Positions 1 to 8,462 are shown, counted from the first letter of the stretch. The stretch: DNA of 64,000 nt from Streptomyces sp. ISL-1 (GCF_018614585.1 NZ_JAGGOI010000054.1:34569-98568), one strand, 5' to 3'. Notes: generated from the letters alone by a model not told the origin. Made by a program: numbers and translations.

Positions 1-498
1 CCGCTGCCCGAGAAGAAGCTGCGGACCACCTTGTGGGCCAAGGGCAAGCAGCTCATCAACATGAACACGAATGAGCCGCTGCGTCCCGAGGACGTCGTCG
101 TCGGTTCGCTGACCTTCGCCATGCCCGAGGGCCTGGAGGAGGACAGTCACGACTTCCAGAAGCAAATCGCCAAGGCTGCCCTGATGATCGTCCGGATTCA
201 GCCGGACGACATCAAGGACAAGCGCGAACTCGAGTGGTCGCACGAGGGCATCGTGGCGTACTCGAAGATCTGCACCCACGTCGGCTGCCCGATCAGCCTG
301 TACGAGCAGCAGACGCACCACGTGCTCTGCCCCTGCCACCAGTCCACCTTCGACCTCGCCGACGGCGCCCGCGTCATCTTCGGCCCGGCCGGCCACGCCC
401 TCCCGCAGCTGCGGATCGGCGTGAACGCCGAGGGCAACCTCGAGGCGCTCGGCGACTTCGATGAGCCCGTCGGTCCTTCCTTCTGGGAGCGCGGATGA
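1..498 (+). CDS. qcrA: Cytochrome bc1 complex Rieske iron-sulfur subunit, C-terminal part
   Basis: The reading frame is open from base 1, so the gene starts upstream and only the last 165 codons are present. It carries both Rieske cluster-binding motifs, CTHVGC and CPCHQS, whose Cys and His residues hold the 2Fe-2S cluster that takes electrons from menaquinol in the membrane bc1 complex. The N-terminal membrane helices expected for actinobacterial QcrA lie outside the window. The stop overlaps the next ATG by 4 bp (ATGA at 495), which indicates translational coupling with qcrB in the usual qcrCAB order. Identification is secure; only the start is missing. Confidence 0.97.
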   Translation, partial: PLPEKKLRTTLWAKGKQLINMNTNEPLRPEDVVVGSLTFAMPEGLEEDSHDFQKQIAKAALMIVRIQPDDIKDKRELEWSHEGIVAYSKICTHVGCPISLYEQQTHHVLCPCHQSTFDLADGARVIFGPAGHALPQLRIGVNAEGNLEALGDFDEPVGPSFWERG

Positions 499-2120
499 GT
501 ACTACATCTGAGACGAACCGCAAGGCACCCGCGGGTGAGCGGGTCGCCGACTGGGCGGACGGCCGGCTCGGGATCTACTCCCTGGCCAAGGCCAACATGC
601 GGAAGATCTTCCCGGACCACTGGTCCTTCATGCTGGGTGAGATCGCCCTCTACAGCTTCATCATCATCATCCTGACGGGTGTGTATCTGACGCTGTTCTT
701 CCACCCGAGCATGAACGAGGTCGTGTACGAGGGCACGTATGTGCCGATGCAGGGCATCCGGATGTCCGAGGCGTACGCCTCGACGCTGGACATCAGCTTC
801 GACGTCCGCGGCGGTCTGCTGATCCGGCAGATCCACCACTGGGCGGCACTGATCTTCATCGCGGCCATGCTCGTGCACATGATGCGCGTCTTCTTCACGG
901 GCGCCTTCCGCAAGCCGCGTGAGATCAACTGGCTGTTCGGCTTCCTGCTGCTGGTGCTGGGCATGTTCACCGGCTTCACCGGCTACTCGCTCCCGGACGA
1001 CCTGCTGTCCGGTACCGGTGTCCGGTTCATGGAGGGCGCGATCCTGTCCATGCCGATCGTCGGCACGTACATGTCGTTCTTCCTCTTCGGTGGAGAGTTC
1101 CCCGGCGGGGACTTCGTGAGCCGGTTCTACTCGATCCACGTCCTGCTGCTGCCGGGAATCATGATGGGCCTGCTGGTCGCCCACCTGATCCTGGTCTTCT
1201 ACCACAAGCACACGCAGTTCGCGGGCCCCGGACGTACGAACAACAACGTCGTCGGCATGCCGCTGCTGCCGGTCTACATGGCCAAGGCCGGAGGCTTCTT
1301 CTTCCTGGTCTTCGGCATCATCTCGATCATCTCGGCGGTCGCTTCGATCAACCCGATCTGGGCGCTCGGCCCCTACCGTCCGGACCAGGTCTCCACCGGC
1401 GCTCAGCCGGACTGGTACATGGGCTTCTCCGAGGGTCTGATCCGGGCCATGCCCGGCTGGGAGATCAACTTCGCGGGCCACACTCTTGCCCTGGGCGTGT
1501 TCATCCCGCTGATGATCTTCCCGATGATCCTTGCGGTGATCGCGGTCTACCCGTTCGTCGAGTCCTGGATCACCGGGGACAAGCGCGAGCACCACATCCT
1601 GGACCGCCCGCGCAACGTCCCGACCCGTACGGGCTTCGGTGTGGCGTGGCTGACCTGGTACGTCATCCTGCTGATCGCCGGTGGAAACGACCTGGTCGCC
1701 ATCTTCTTCCACATGTCGATCAACAGCATCACCTGGTTCGCCCGGATCGCCTTCTTCGTCGGCCCGGTCCTCGCCTTCATCATCACCAAGCGGATCTGCC
1801 TCGGTCTCCAGCGCCGCGACCGTGACAAGATTCTGCACGGACGCGAGTCGGGCATCATCAAGCGCCTGCCGCACGGTGAGTTCGTCGAGATCCACGAGCC
1901 GCTCTCGCAGGAAGAGCTGTACACGCTCACTGCGCACGAGCAGTACAAGCCGGCCGAGATCGGCCCGACGGTCGACGAGAACGGCGTCCGGCGCAAGGTC
2001 AAGCTCAAGGACAAGCTGAGGGCCAAGCTCAGCAAGGGCTACTACGGGCCGGACACCTATATCCCCAAGCCCTCGGTCGAGGAGTTCAAGGAGATCACGG
2101 GCGGCCACGGCCACCACTGA
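495..2120 (+). CDS. qcrB: Cytochrome bc1 complex cytochrome b subunit
   Basis: A 541-residue polytopic membrane protein, the quinol-oxidising, di-heme subunit of the bc1 complex that feeds the aa3 oxidase in actinomycetes. Visible features are the helix with RQIHHWAALIF and a later HMM, a second heme-ligand helix around SIHVLLLPG and VAHLILVFYHKH, and the Qo-site motif QPDWY, the actinobacterial version of PEWY. A charged cytosolic tail of about 120 residues, typical of actinobacterial QcrB, follows the last helix. It starts inside the qcrA stop and ends before a strong hairpin, so it closes the operon. Confidence 0.97.
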   Translation: MSTTSETNRKAPAGERVADWADGRLGIYSLAKANMRKIFPDHWSFMLGEIALYSFIIIILTGVYLTLFFHPSMNEVVYEGTYVPMQGIRMSEAYASTLDISFDVRGGLLIRQIHHWAALIFIAAMLVHMMRVFFTGAFRKPREINWLFGFLLLVLGMFTGFTGYSLPDDLLSGTGVRFMEGAILSMPIVGTYMSFFLFGGEFPGGDFVSRFYSIHVLLLPGIMMGLLVAHLILVFYHKHTQFAGPGRTNNNVVGMPLLPVYMAKAGGFFFLVFGIISIISAVASINPIWALGPYRPDQVSTGAQPDWYMGFSEGLIRAMPGWEINFAGHTLALGVFIPLMIFPMILAVIAVYPFVESWITGDKREHHILDRPRNVPTRTGFGVAWLTWYVILLIAGGNDLVAIFFHMSINSITWFARIAFFVGPVLAFIITKRICLGLQRRDRDKILHGRESGIIKRLPHGEFVEIHEPLSQEELYTLTAHEQYKPAEIGPTVDENGVRRKVKLKDKLRAKLSKGYYGPDTYIPKPSVEEFKEITGGHGHH

Positions 2121-2149
2121 TCCCACCCGACCGCGAGGTCGCCGCAGGG

Positions 2150-2178
2150 GAGCCCCGTCCATTCGCCGGACGGGGCTC
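2150..2178 (+). terminator. Terminator of the qcr operon
   Basis: GAGCCCCGTCC and GGACGGGGCTC form a perfect 11-bp stem with a 7-base loop, 30 bases after the qcrB stop. There is no U-tract beyond a short TTCG, as is usual for high-GC actinomycete hairpins. Confidence 0.75.
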
Positions 2179-2244
2179 TTCGCTGTCTGCCGGGCTGGAT
2201 AGGGTGGACTCATCCCTGTTCGGCTGTGGACCCAGGAGTGGACC

Positions 2245-3309
2245 ATGAACGTTGTGACCCCGGTTGGCGGCGACAGCGTGGCGGACCTCTCCTGGCCCGG
2301 GGTGCTGAACGCTCTGCTCGACAACCGTGACCAGAGCGCGGAGGCCACCGCGTGGGCCATGGACCGCATCCTCAGCGGTGAGGCGACGAACGCGCAGATC
2401 GCGGGCTTCGCGGTCGCCCTGCGTGCCAAGGGCGAGACGGTCGAGGAGATCTCCGGTCTCGTACGGACCATGTACGCGCACGCGAACCTGATCGAGGTGC
2501 CCGGGCCGAGCGTCGACATCGTCGGGACCGGCGGCGACGGCGCCAGGACCGTGAATATCTCCACGATGTCCGCGATCGTGGTCGCGGGGACGGGCGCGAA
2601 GGTCGTCAAGCACGGCAACCGCGCCGCGTCGTCGGCGAGCGGCGCATCCGACGTACTGGAGAAGCTCGGCGTCAATCTCGAGCTCACCCCACAGCGGGTT
2701 GCCCAGGTCGCGGAACAGGCTGGCATCACCTTCTGCTTCGCGGTGAAGTTCCACCCGGCGCTGCGGCATGTGGCGGCGGCCCGCAAAGAGCTGGGCATCC
2801 GCACCACGTTCAACTTCCTCGGCCCGCTCACCAACCCGGCGAAGGTAAAGGCGCAGGCCACCGGCGTCGCGGACGAGCGGATGGCGCCGATTCTGGCCGG
2901 CGTGCTGGCCGAGCGCGGCTCCTCGGCGCTGGTCTTCCGCGGCGACGACGGCCTCGACGAGCTGACCACTACCGCGACCTCCCGGGTGTGGGTGGTACGG
3001 GACGGGGCGGTGCGCGAGGAGGCCTTCGACCCGAGGGACGTCGGCATCGACCTCGTGCCGGTCGAGGCCCTGCGCGGCGCCGACGCCTCGTACAACGCGG
3101 ATGTCGCGCGCCGGCTGCTCGGCGGAGAGACCGGGCCCGTACGCGACGCGGTGCTGCTCAATTCGGCGGCCGCGCTCGTCGCGCTGGAGCCGACGGACGG
3201 CACCCTGAACGAGCAGCTGGCGGCGGGTATCTCAAGGGCCGCCCAGTCGATCGACTCGGGCGCGGCCAGAGCGGTGCTCGACCGGTGGGTGGCCGCGAGC
3301 AACGCCTGA
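2245..3309 (+). CDS. trpD: Anthranilate phosphoribosyltransferase
   Basis: A 354-residue enzyme transferring phosphoribose from PRPP to anthranilate, the second step of tryptophan synthesis. The diagnostic glycine-rich PRPP loop GTGGDGARTVNIST is present near residue 93, followed by the anthranilate-side segment KHGNRAASSASGASD. The length is normal for the family. It is a single-gene unit, separated from other trp genes, an arrangement common in Streptomyces, where trpD sits beside the qcr operon. The ATG at 2245 lies a short distance after CAGGAG. A trpE-trpG fusion lies 26 kb downstream in this window. Confidence 0.96.
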   Translation: MNVVTPVGGDSVADLSWPGVLNALLDNRDQSAEATAWAMDRILSGEATNAQIAGFAVALRAKGETVEEISGLVRTMYAHANLIEVPGPSVDIVGTGGDGARTVNISTMSAIVVAGTGAKVVKHGNRAASSASGASDVLEKLGVNLELTPQRVAQVAEQAGITFCFAVKFHPALRHVAAARKELGIRTTFNFLGPLTNPAKVKAQATGVADERMAPILAGVLAERGSSALVFRGDDGLDELTTTATSRVWVVRDGAVREEAFDPRDVGIDLVPVEALRGADASYNADVARRLLGGETGPVRDAVLLNSAAALVALEPTDGTLNEQLAAGISRAAQSIDSGAARAVLDRWVAASNA

Positions 3310-3420
3310 GGCCGCGACGGCGTGAGGCAAGGCGTGGTCCAGCTTCGTGGTTCGGCTTCCCGTCTCAGGAACTGGACCCCGCCTTGCACGTGGTGAGACG
3401 TATGGCAGGATGCTCTTCAA

Positions 3421-3545
3421 GGTCATGAGTGACAGCGATTACGGCCCCGGCTCGCTGTCCGGCAACCCTCCGTCCGTGGCGGGGTGCCCCGGGTGAAGAC
3501 CAGGCCGTAGGCAGTGAGGTCTGCGGCAAGCGCGGACCCCTGCGA
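3421..3545 (+). ncRNA. SAM-IV riboswitch
   Basis: The leader contains GGTCATGAGTG, the core CCGGCAACCCTCC, GGCGGGGTGCCCCGGGTGA and AGACCAGG in the order seen in actinobacterial SAM-IV aptamers. This class shares the SAM-I binding core but has a different peripheral architecture and normally precedes sulfur or methionine genes. A 7-bp hairpin (GGACCCC at 3534-3540 with GGGGTCC at 3551-3557) follows and may be part of the switch. It lies about 230 bases before the class V aminotransferase start. The assignment rests on motif recognition, not a covariance search. Confidence 0.82.
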
Positions 3546-3579
3546 ACCCTGGGGTCCTGGTCCTCAAGGGAGCAGTCTC

Positions 3580-3600
3580 GTGAGCAAGCGAATGCGATAG
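3580..3600 (+). CDS. Candidate 6-codon leader peptide MSKRMR
   Basis: GTG at 3580 is preceded at 7 bases by AAGGGAG, a near-perfect Shine-Dalgarno sequence, and is followed by only five more sense codons and TAG. It sits directly after the riboswitch and its trailing hairpin, so it could be the translated element whose ribosome access the switch changes. No protein family applies. A second short frame (3621-3686, 21 residues with two Cys) follows but lacks a ribosome site. Confidence 0.4.
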   Translation: MSKRMR

Positions 3601-3769
3601 GGCTGATCGCCCCTTCTTCAGTGCGCCTCCGTGCGGCCGTCGTGCCGTGTGTTCGAGGCAACCCCTGTGCGCCGAACGGCCGTTGAGCGCCGACGCGCAG
3701 GTTCCACCGAAGTCTCCCCCTAACTTCGTCGGGGGGACCGCCAGCCCTGTCCTGCCGGGAGATACCGCC

Positions 3770-5272
3770 ATGTCCGCACGCCCGAACGCCGTTGCCCCCG
3801 CTGCCTCCGTCACGACCGCCGTAGCCACTGCTGTCGCCCCCGCCCCCGCCCCCGCCGAGTCCGACCCCGCCTGTGCCGCGCCGCTCGCGGTCCTCGGCCG
3901 CGACGTCACCGTCCCGCTCGTCACCGGCGGCGAAGTCACCTACGCCGCCCTCGACTACGCGGCGAGCGCCCCGGCCCTGCAGCGGGTCTGGGACGATGTG
4001 GCCGGGTACGCCCCGTACTACGGCAGCGTGCACCGCGGCGCCGGGTACCTCTCGCAGCTGTCCACCGACCTGTTCGAGAACAGCCGGGACACGGTCGCCG
4101 AGTTCCTCGACTGCCGCCCGGACGACCAGGTCGTCTTCACCCGCTCCACGACCGACTCGCTGAACCTGCTGGCGTCCGTGATCCCCGCCGACTGCCAGGT
4201 CTTCGTCTTCGAGACCGAGCATCACGCATCGCTGCTGCCGTGGGAGTCCACCCACGCCGCAGGGCGTAGGGGGAGTGACGCCCGGGTGACGTATCTGAAC
4301 GCGCCGCGTACGCCGGCTCAGGCGGTGCGGACGCTTCAGCGCGCGCTCGCCGAACGCGCTGCGCCCGGTCAAGAGGGGTACGGCCCGGCGCTGGTCTGCG
4401 TGACCGGTGCGTCGAATGTCACCGGTGAACTGTGGCCGGTGAAGGAGCTCGCTGCCGTCGCGCACGCCCACGGCGCGCGGATCGTGCTCGACGCGGCTCA
4501 GCTCGCGCCCCACCACCCGGTCTCCGTACAGGAGTTGGACGTCGACTGGGTGGCCTTCTCCGGGCACAAGCTGTACGCGCCGTTCGGTTCGGGCGTGTTG
4601 GCCGGCCGTGCGGACTGGCTGCGGGACGCGGAGCCGTACCTCGCGGGCGGCGGCGCCTCGCGCAAGGTCGCGCGGCGCGCGGACGGCGGTGTGGACGTCG
4701 ACTGGCACACCACGGCCGCCCGCCACGAGGCCGGTTCGCCGAACGTCATCGGCGTCTACTCCATCGCCTCCGCCTGCAAGGCGCTCACCGAGGCGGGCTT
4801 CGACAACCTTCTTGCCCGAGAGCAGCGGCTCGTCGCGAAGGTCCGCGGGGGCCTGGCCGAGGTGGCCGAGGTCAAGGTGCTCTCGCTGTTCGGGGACGAT
4901 TCCCCCTCGCGTTCCGCTGGGGGGACCCCCACGCGGGTCGGCGTCATCTCGTTCGTTGTCGAGGGCTGGAACAGCTCGCACTTCGCGGCCGCGCTCTCCG
5001 CGGAGTACGGCATCGGCGTACGGGACGGGCTGTTCTGCGCGCACCCGCTGGTGCGGACCCTGCTGGGCGGCGACGGGCAGGACCCGGGCGAGTGCGGAGC
5101 GCCGGAGGCGGAGCCGGGCGAGAGGTCGCTGAACGCGATCCGGGTGAGCTTCGGGGCCGGTACGCCGGACGAGCACGTGGAGCGTTTCGTACGGGCGGTG
5201 AAGGAGCTGGTGCGCGAGGGCGCGAAGTGGAACTACCGCACGGAGGACGGCCGCTGCGTCCCGGTCGTGTGA
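3770..5272 (+). CDS. Class V PLP-dependent aminotransferase (cysteine desulfurase-like)
   Basis: A 500-residue fold-type I PLP enzyme. The PLP lysine is in VAFSGHKLYAPFGSG, preceded by the conserved Asp of VLDAAQLAPHH; an early TTDSLNLL segment and a C-terminal RVSFG core match the NifS/CsdA-like superfamily. The frame is open further upstream, but ATG 3770 follows GGGAG and starts the conserved protein after the riboswitch. The SAM-IV leader suggests a sulfur or methionine role, though the substrate cannot be named. A Streptomyces-type G/C palindrome at 4901-4930 sits inside the gene and adds a Ser/Gly/Pro-rich loop (SPSRSAGGTP) without breaking the frame. The first ~35 residues are Ala/Pro/Val-rich and possibly disordered. 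Confidence 0.85.
   Translation: MSARPNAVAPAASVTTAVATAVAPAPAPAESDPACAAPLAVLGRDVTVPLVTGGEVTYAALDYAASAPALQRVWDDVAGYAPYYGSVHRGAGYLSQLSTDLFENSRDTVAEFLDCRPDDQVVFTRSTTDSLNLLASVIPADCQVFVFETEHHASLLPWESTHAAGRRGSDARVTYLNAPRTPAQAVRTLQRALAERAAPGQEGYGPALVCVTGASNVTGELWPVKELAAVAHAHGARIVLDAAQLAPHHPVSVQELDVDWVAFSGHKLYAPFGSGVLAGRADWLRDAEPYLAGGGASRKVARRADGGVDVDWHTTAARHEAGSPNVIGVYSIASACKALTEAGFDNLLAREQRLVAKVRGGLAEVAEVKVLSLFGDDSPSRSAGGTPTRVGVISFVVEGWNSSHFAAALSAEYGIGVRDGLFCAHPLVRTLLGGDGQDPGECGAPEAEPGERSLNAIRVSFGAGTPDEHVERFVRAVKELVREGAKWNYRTEDGRCVPVV
4901..4930. repeat. Short G/C palindromic element inside the aminotransferase gene
   Basis: TCCCCC, a spacer, then GGGGGGACCCCC. The same TCCCCC...GGGGGGACC layout occurs just upstream at 3714-3738, and related GGGGGACCCCC blocks lie at 5335-5350, 22778-22812 and 41233-41246, so this is a dispersed element of the host genome. 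Here it is carried in frame. Confidence 0.5.
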
Positions 5273-5324
5273 CGTAAGGGCTACCCGCCACGTGCCATTG
5301 GGGCTCCGCCACGGACCCCCACCT

Positions 5325-5590
5325 GCGCCTGGCGGCGTGGGGGGACCCCCACCTGCGCCCTGGCGGGCGTGGGAGGACACCCAGCCCTACGCCTTGGCGG
5401 GCGTGGGAGGACACCCAGCCCTACGCCTTGGCGGGCGTGGGAGGACACCCAGCCCTACGCCCTGGCGGGTAGGGACACCCCCAGACCTACGCCCTGGCTG
5501 GCGTGGAGAGACACCCAGTCCTACGCCCTGGCGGGTAGGGACACCCCTAGACCTACGCCCTGGCTGGCGTGGAGAGACACCCAGTCCTCA
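5325..5590. repeat. Tandem repeat array between convergent genes
   Basis: Copies beginning ACACCC occur at 5377, 5411 and 5445 with an exact 34-base period (unit contains CCCTACGCCTTGGCGGGCG). A 66-base composite unit then repeats twice from 5475 and 5541, built from a 30-base and a 36-base variant. Degenerate half-units start near 5325. The units abut without spacers, so this is not a CRISPR. It fills the 3' intergenic space between the aminotransferase stop and the convergent AsnC-type gene. Confidence 0.9.
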
Positions 5591-5629
5591 AACGCCGGAC
5601 GGGCTGGATCTTCCAGCCCGTCCGGCGTT
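5591..5629. terminator. Bidirectional terminator palindrome, copy 1 of a dispersed family
   Basis: A perfect 18-bp stem, AACGCCGGACGGGCTGGA with its complement, and a 3-base loop, lying between two convergent genes. Very similar palindromes with the core GCCGGACGGGCT occur at 22729, 29293 and 41185. Confidence 0.85.
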
Positions 5630-5650
5630 CGGGGAGAGAAACGGAAAGCG

Positions 5651-5932
5651 CTACGAGTCCAGGCCGATCGCGAACGCCGCCTCCAGGTCGTGCTGCGAAT
5701 ACGTACGGAACGCCACGTGCGTGTCCGTGCCCTCCACGCCCGGGATCCTGCTGATGCGGCCCGGGATGACGTCCGCCAGGTCGTCGTGCTTGGCCACCCG
5801 CACCATCGCGATCAAGTCGTACGTGCCGGTGACGGAGAAGACCTCGCTGACGCTGTCCAGCGCGGCGATCGACTCGGCGATCTCGGGGATGCGGTCCACG
5901 CTGGTCTTGATGAGCACGATCGCGGTGATCAC
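5651..5932 (-). CDS. Stand-alone Lrp/AsnC ligand-binding (RAM) domain protein
   Basis: A 93-residue protein consisting only of the alpha/beta RAM domain of Lrp/AsnC regulators; the N-terminal helix-turn-helix is absent. MITAIVLIKTS, the central VFSVTGTYDLIAMV and the C-terminal segment VEGTDTHVAF are characteristic. Such proteins bind amino acids and assemble as dimers or octamers, probably modulating full-length Lrp relatives. The GTG start overlaps the stop of the upstream rhomboid gene by 4 bp (GTGA), so the two form one minus-strand operon. Its 3' end faces the terminator palindrome. Confidence 0.88.
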   Translation of the reverse strand: MITAIVLIKTSVDRIPEIAESIAALDSVSEVFSVTGTYDLIAMVRVAKHDDLADVIPGRISRIPGVEGTDTHVAFRTYSQHDLEAAFAIGLDS

Positions 5933-6672
5933 GGTTGGCTTTCTCCCTCGGTGGCCGCTGCTGGGGCCTTCACTCTAGTCGCATGCCGGAATCGTCCCCA
6001 GGCGTAGACGAACCCGGCCCCGAACCCCACCAGATGCGCGAGATACGCGACGCCGGGGCCGCTGCCCGCGCCCTGTGCCGCCAGCCACTGGAGGACGAAC
6101 CAGAAGATCAGCACGATCCACGCGGGGAAGCGCAGCGGCAGGAAGAAGAGGAACGGGAAGAGACTGGTGACCCGGGCCTTGGGGAAGAGGAACAAGAACG
6201 CGCCGAGCACGCCCGAGATCGCCCCGGACCCTCCCACCAGGGTCTGCTCGGAGTCGGCGTTGGCCGCCGCGTAGGCGAGCAGCGCGAGATAGCCGCAGCC
6301 CACATAGAAGAGGGCGAACTCCCGCCGCCCCATGCGCTCCTCGGCCATCGCCCCGAAGACATAGAGGAAGAGCATGTTGCCGAGCAGATGCAGCCAGCTG
6401 CCGTGGACGAAGAGGGCGGTGAGAGGAGTGAGGAGCGGGTCGAGGGTGCCGGGGGAGGTGCTCAGCAGCTCCGCGGGGATCACACCCCAGCGTTCGAAGT
6501 ACGCGCTCTGGGCGGCGAGCAGTGTGTCACCGGTGCCGTACACCGGGTTGAGGCCCGAGACCGGGCTGAGGACGAACACCGCACAGCAGACGGCCATCAC
6601 GCCGTACGTCACCGCGGGCCCCGTCACCGTGCCCCGTACCGCACCCCGCGCCGCGCCCTGCCAACTGATCAT
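5929..6672 (-). CDS. Rhomboid family intramembrane serine protease
   Basis: A 247-residue polytopic membrane protein. The catalytic serine motif GSGAISGVLG and the histidine in the last helix (YLAHLVGFGAGF) form the rhomboid dyad, and an earlier HLLGNMLFLYVFG supplies the oxyanion-side His/Asn. It cleaves transmembrane substrates within the bilayer; the substrate is unknown. The frame continues upstream, but ATG 6672 is the last start before the first membrane helix; no strong ribosome site is visible there. It is transcribed with the AsnC-type gene that follows with a 4-bp overlap. Confidence 0.88.
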   Translation of the reverse strand: MISWQGAARGAVRGTVTGPAVTYGVMAVCCAVFVLSPVSGLNPVYGTGDTLLAAQSAYFERWGVIPAELLSTSPGTLDPLLTPLTALFVHGSWLHLLGNMLFLYVFGAMAEERMGRREFALFYVGCGYLALLAYAAANADSEQTLVGGSGAISGVLGAFLFLFPKARVTSLFPFLFFLPLRFPAWIVLIFWFVLQWLAAQGAGSGPGVAYLAHLVGFGAGFVYAWGRFRHATRVKAPAAATEGESQP

Positions 6673-6822
6673 GGACAGAGCATGGCGTAGTGGGGCTGAA
6701 CGGTACAGAGCGCCTCGCCGCGCCATGGGGTACCTGCGAGGCCGTAGGGTTACGGGCAGTACATCCGCGGTTCGACGGCGCACAGCGGCATCTGCATCCG
6801 CACGACGAAAGAGGACGGCACG

Positions 6823-7065
6823 ATGACGACGGTTCCCCGGCCGACAGCCGGTACCCGCTGGCGCTGCACCCTCTGCGGCAACCTCACGCGCTTCGATGTC
6901 ACCCGTTCCTCCAAGGTCGTCGAGTACGTCCATCTGGACCTGGCCGGAGAGCCGACGGTCGAGGAGCGCGAGGTGGTCAGTGAGACCATCGAGTCGGTGC
7001 GCTGCCGTTGGTGCAACGCGGTGGATCAGATCGAGCTGGTGGACAGGCCGGGCGCCGGCTCCTGA
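6823..7065 (+). CDS. Small zinc-ribbon protein of unknown function
   Basis: An 80-residue soluble protein with two CxxC knuckles, CTLCGN near residue 15 and CRWCNA near residue 61, the arrangement of a zinc ribbon. The segment between them is acidic and beta-rich. It starts at an ATG shortly after an AGAGGACGG site and lies 35 bases before the NYN-domain gene in the same direction, so an operon with that putative RNA-processing protein is plausible. No specific function can be assigned from sequence alone. Confidence 0.75.
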   Translation: MTTVPRPTAGTRWRCTLCGNLTRFDVTRSSKVVEYVHLDLAGEPTVEEREVVSETIESVRCRWCNAVDQIELVDRPGAGS

Positions 7066-7100
7066 GGGAGCGGCCCGAACGGGTAGTGGGGTGACGGATC

Positions 7101-8462
7101 GTGGAGCAGCCTGCAAGCGGCGATGAGCCGGCCGGTGCGGCCGGTGACGCCGCCGAGGCGCTCGACCGCCCGCTGCCGGAAGGCGTACGGCGCAGGGTCA
7201 TGACGCTGGTCTCGGACGCGTTCGGCGGCCTGACCGTTGCCGAACTTCCGGCCCAGCTACGGCAGTACGCCCGCTTCACCTCCACCCGGCGCGCCAAATT
7301 CGCGGGCAACGCGATGGCCGCCGCCCTGGAGAGCGACCCGGTCTTCCGCCAGCGCATCGGCGAGCGCCTCAGCCAGGCCCAGCCCGAGCTGTCCGCGGCG
7401 CTGGAGTCCGGATCACCGCCCGCCGCCGCCGACCCCGTAGATGTGGCCGCCGCCGCCTATGTGCTGCGACCCACCGGATGGGTGAAACTTGTCGCCGCCG
7501 CGGGTGAGGAAGCCCTGCGCGCGAACGCCGAGCGTGCCGACGAGGCGGGGCGGCGCGAGCTGGAGCGGCTGCGTGAGGAGCTGACGGAGGCGCGCGGCCT
7601 GATCAAGAGCGAGACCGAGCGGCTGCGTACGGAGCTGGAGACGGCCCGCAAGGAAGCCGAAACGCTTCGGCGCAAGCTGCGCAGCGCCCAGAGCGATGTG
7701 AAGCGCGGCGAGGCCGCTCTGCGCCGCAGAGACGCCGATCTCGAGGCCATCAGGTCGGAGGCCGCGGCCCAGGTCTCGGCGGCCGAGAGTGAGAGCCGTC
7801 GGCTCAAGGCCCGCCTCGGCGAGGCGGAGGCCGCGGTGGAGGCGAGCCGGCGGGCCGCTCGGGAGGGTCGCTCGATCGAGGACATGCGGCTGCGGCTGCT
7901 GCTGGACACGGTGCTCGACGCGGCCCAGGGGCTGCGCCGGGAACTGGCCCTGCCGCCCGCCGCCATCCATCCCGCCGACACGGTCGACGCGGTCGAGCCC
8001 GGCCGTATGTCGCCCAAGGACATCGCGGCCCGTGCGCTCTCCGAGACCGATCCCGCCCTGCTCGACCAGCTGCTCGCGCTGCCGCAGGCGCATCTGGTGG
8101 TGGACGGTTACAACGTCACCAAGACCGGCTATCCGACGATGCCGCTGGAGAAGCAGCGGCTGCGGCTGCTCGGCGGTCTCTCGCTGCTGGCGGCGCAGAC
8201 CGGCGCCGAGATCACCTGTGTCTTCGACGGGGCGGAGCTGGCGGCCCCGGTGCTGCTGGCGCCCCCGCGCGGAGTGCGGGTGCTGTTCTCCAAGCCGGGC
8301 GTGACCGCTGACGAACTGATCCGTCAGCTGGTACGGGCGGAGCCGCCGGGGCGGCCCGTGGTGGTGGTCTCCACCGACCGCGAAGTCGCCGACGGAGTGG
8401 CGAAGGCGGGCGCGAGGCCCGTCGCGTCCACATTGTTGCTGAAGCGGCTTTCGCGCGTCTAG
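7101..8462 (+). CDS. NYN-domain protein with central coiled coil
   Basis: A 453-residue protein. The C-terminal ~150 residues form a PIN-like NYN nuclease domain (LVVDGYNVTKTGYP, ITCVFDGAEL, VVVSTDREVADG) with the acidic residues expected of YacP-type ribonucleases. Residues ~150-260 form a long Glu/Arg/Ala-rich coiled coil (ELERLREELTEARGLIKSE). The N-terminus is Ala/Glu-rich and unassigned. YacP relatives take part in rRNA or mRNA processing in other bacteria; this role is inferred here. The GTG start at 7101 follows a GGGGTGACGG region. It is preceded by the zinc-ribbon gene. Confidence 0.82.
   Translation: MEQPASGDEPAGAAGDAAEALDRPLPEGVRRRVMTLVSDAFGGLTVAELPAQLRQYARFTSTRRAKFAGNAMAAALESDPVFRQRIGERLSQAQPELSAALESGSPPAAADPVDVAAAAYVLRPTGWVKLVAAAGEEALRANAERADEAGRRELERLREELTEARGLIKSETERLRTELETARKEAETLRRKLRSAQSDVKRGEAALRRRDADLEAIRSEAAAQVSAAESESRRLKARLGEAEAAVEASRRAAREGRSIEDMRLRLLLDTVLDAAQGLRRELALPPAAIHPADTVDAVEPGRMSPKDIAARALSETDPALLDQLLALPQAHLVVDGYNVTKTGYPTMPLEKQRLRLLGGLSLLAAQTGAEITCVFDGAELAAPVLLAPPRGVRVLFSKPGVTADELIRQLVRAEPPGRPVVVVSTDREVADGVAKAGARPVASTLLLKRLSRV

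Noticed and set aside
198..3389. 1063-codon minus-strand open frame opposite qcrA-qcrB-trpD
   Set aside because: It is antisense to three well-identified genes, rich in Arg/Ser/Ala without domain motifs; a GC-skew shadow.
3429..3686. 85-codon frame through the riboswitch region
   Set aside because: It overlaps the structured SAM-IV aptamer; at most its last 21 codons could be a leader peptide, and these lack a ribosome site.
5377..5606. Tandem array considered as a CRISPR
   Set aside because: The units are directly adjacent without unique spacers, and no cas gene is near.
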